Source: Oscillospiraceae bacterium
GTDB taxonomy: Bacteria; Bacillota; Clostridia; Oscillospirales; Acutalibacteraceae
Reading direction: 5' to 3'
Length of the DNA stretch: 14,750 bases
NCBI GenBank assembly: GCA_031273775.1
Contig: JAISRF010000185.1
Span: 1-14,750, forward strand
Part shown: positions 14,001 through 14,750 of the stretch, piece by piece
Position numbering within the stretch: position 1 is the first letter of the stretch
Layout: each line of letters begins with the position of its first letter
The notes under the pieces: generated by a model
The model's database searches: none
What the model saw: the letters and a program-made list of their open reading frames with translations, nothing else
What the model was told of the DNA's origin: nothing
Position numbers and translations under genes: made by a program

Positions 14001-14028
14001 TTGACAGCTGACCGGTGACGGTTGACCG
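14001..14028 (+). repeat. Degenerate heptamer repeat between the two ABC genes
   Basis: Four consecutive 7-base units, TTGACAG, CTGACCG, GTGACGG and TTGACCG, are imperfect copies sharing the TGAC core of the perfect arrays at 5265 and 6421. They fill nearly half of the 65-base gap. They lie upstream of GAGGG (14046-14050), the ribosome site of the permease. Confidence 0.65.
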
Positions 14029-14058
14029 TTATTTTCTGATCATATGAGGGCTTTATGT

Positions 14059-14750
14059 ATGCTCAAAAAGGTGAAATCCGCTTACTATAAAGATTGTGCG
14101 CGGCAGGTGATTCGCACCTGGAACCGCTTTTTCGCTATTTTGGTTATCTCGGCCATGGGCGTGGCGTTTTTTGCGGGACTCCGCGCCTCCGGCCCCGATA
14201 TGCGCGCTTCCGCGGACGAATATTACGATGAGCGCCGCTTTTTTGATTACCGGTTGCTGTCCAATATCGGATTTTCGGACGAGGATGCCGTGGCGGTGAA
14301 AAGGGCGATTGATCCCGCGCCCTTTCCTAATCGCCCCGAAGATTACTCTCCCACAGGGGAACCGCTGTTAAATGAGCCTCAAGTCACTCCCGCTTATTCT
14401 TTAGACGCGATGGCGGACGGCGCAACTTCCGGCGGGCTGACCGTACGGCTTTTGTCTCTGAACAAAGAGCCGGAAACGGGGTTAAACCTCCCGGAACTGC
14501 TGAGCGGACGGCGGCCCGCTTCGGACAGTGAATGTTTAGCGGAACCGGTTTTTTTGGAGCTGGCGGGCATTGAACTGGGAGACACCATCCGCTTCGGTTC
14601 CGGCACAAAAGACAAAATCACCCAAAGCTTAAAATATGAAGAATTCACCGTCGTCGGTACGGCGAGAAGCCCGCTTTACGTATCCTCGGAGCGCGGGGGA
14701 AACGCCGTGGGGAGCGGACGTACGGAATCCGTTTTGTTGTTGCCTTTTGA
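14059..14750 (+). CDS. FtsX/MacB-family ABC transporter permease, N-terminal part
   Basis: Partial gene: 230 codons are present and the frame stays open to the window end. The start ATG (14059-14061) has GAGGG (14046-14050) 8 bases upstream. The N-terminus MLKKVKSAYYKDCARQVIRT is followed by a hydrophobic segment with FFAILVISAMGVAFFAGLRA (about residues 24-43), then ASGPDMRASADEYYD and RLLSNIGFSDEDAV. These are hallmarks of the long clostridial FtsX-like permeases, which have a periplasm-facing MacB-like domain after the first membrane segment. The rest of the visible part (about 45-230) is that extracytoplasmic domain. It should pair with the ATPase just upstream. An ATG at 14055 is in another frame and can be ignored. 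Whole-protein length and substrate cannot be seen. Confidence 0.88.
   Translation, partial: MLKKVKSAYYKDCARQVIRTWNRFFAILVISAMGVAFFAGLRASGPDMRASADEYYDERRFFDYRLLSNIGFSDEDAVAVKRAIDPAPFPNRPEDYSPTGEPLLNEPQVTPAYSLDAMADGATSGGLTVRLLSLNKEPETGLNLPELLSGRRPASDSECLAEPVFLELAGIELGDTIRFGSGTKDKITQSLKYEEFTVVGTARSPLYVSSERGGNAVGSGRTESVLLLPF

Overview
The window looks like a piece of a Firmicutes chromosome, most likely class Clostridia, of moderately high GC content. The main support is a conserved gene order on the minus strand (read right to left): a TepA/YmfB ClpP-fold protein, a small YlzJ-like protein, then an FtsK/SpoIIIE DNA translocase, as in Bacillus subtilis. A GlpP-type antiterminator, strong GGAGG Shine-Dalgarno sites, several TTG starts, near-consensus housekeeping promoters and a clostridial-type long FtsX-family permease all agree. 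No RNA gene, insertion sequence, prophage or CRISPR array was seen.

Positions 1 to about 7400 are a minus-strand housekeeping block. In transcription order it holds a small unrecognised membrane protein, ruvX (YqgF), tepA, ylzJ, ftsK/spoIIIE, a YgiQ-type radical SAM protein and an OGG1-type 8-oxoguanine DNA glycosylase. The membrane protein and ruvX overlap by 3 bases (TTGA) and share a promoter. The glycosylase gene has its own promoter, followed by a 42-base palindrome close to the predicted transcription start.

Positions 7400 to 7675 are a divergent control region with two back-to-back promoters. The rightward transcript meets a long, nearly perfect hairpin plus T-tract before the first gene.

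Positions 7676 to 13009 form a rightward operon: an MgtC/SapB-family membrane protein, a GlpA-like FAD oxidoreductase with a BFD-type iron-sulfur domain, a second FAD/NAD(P) oxidoreductase, a DUF1667 cysteine-rich protein, glpP and a NagD-type HAD phosphatase. Together these suggest a glycerol-3-phosphate oxidation and disposal module. The leader hairpin is a natural candidate target for the GlpP antiterminator encoded in the same operon.

After a gap with a probable terminator, positions 13292 to 14750 carry an ABC exporter ATPase and the first 230 codons of its FtsX/MacB-type permease, which runs off the window.

A heptamer repeat, AGTTGAC (reverse GTCAACT), recurs in tandem at several gene borders. 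It supplies the stop codons of ruvX and ylzJ, abuts the ftsK ribosome binding site, and appears in degenerate form between the two ABC genes.
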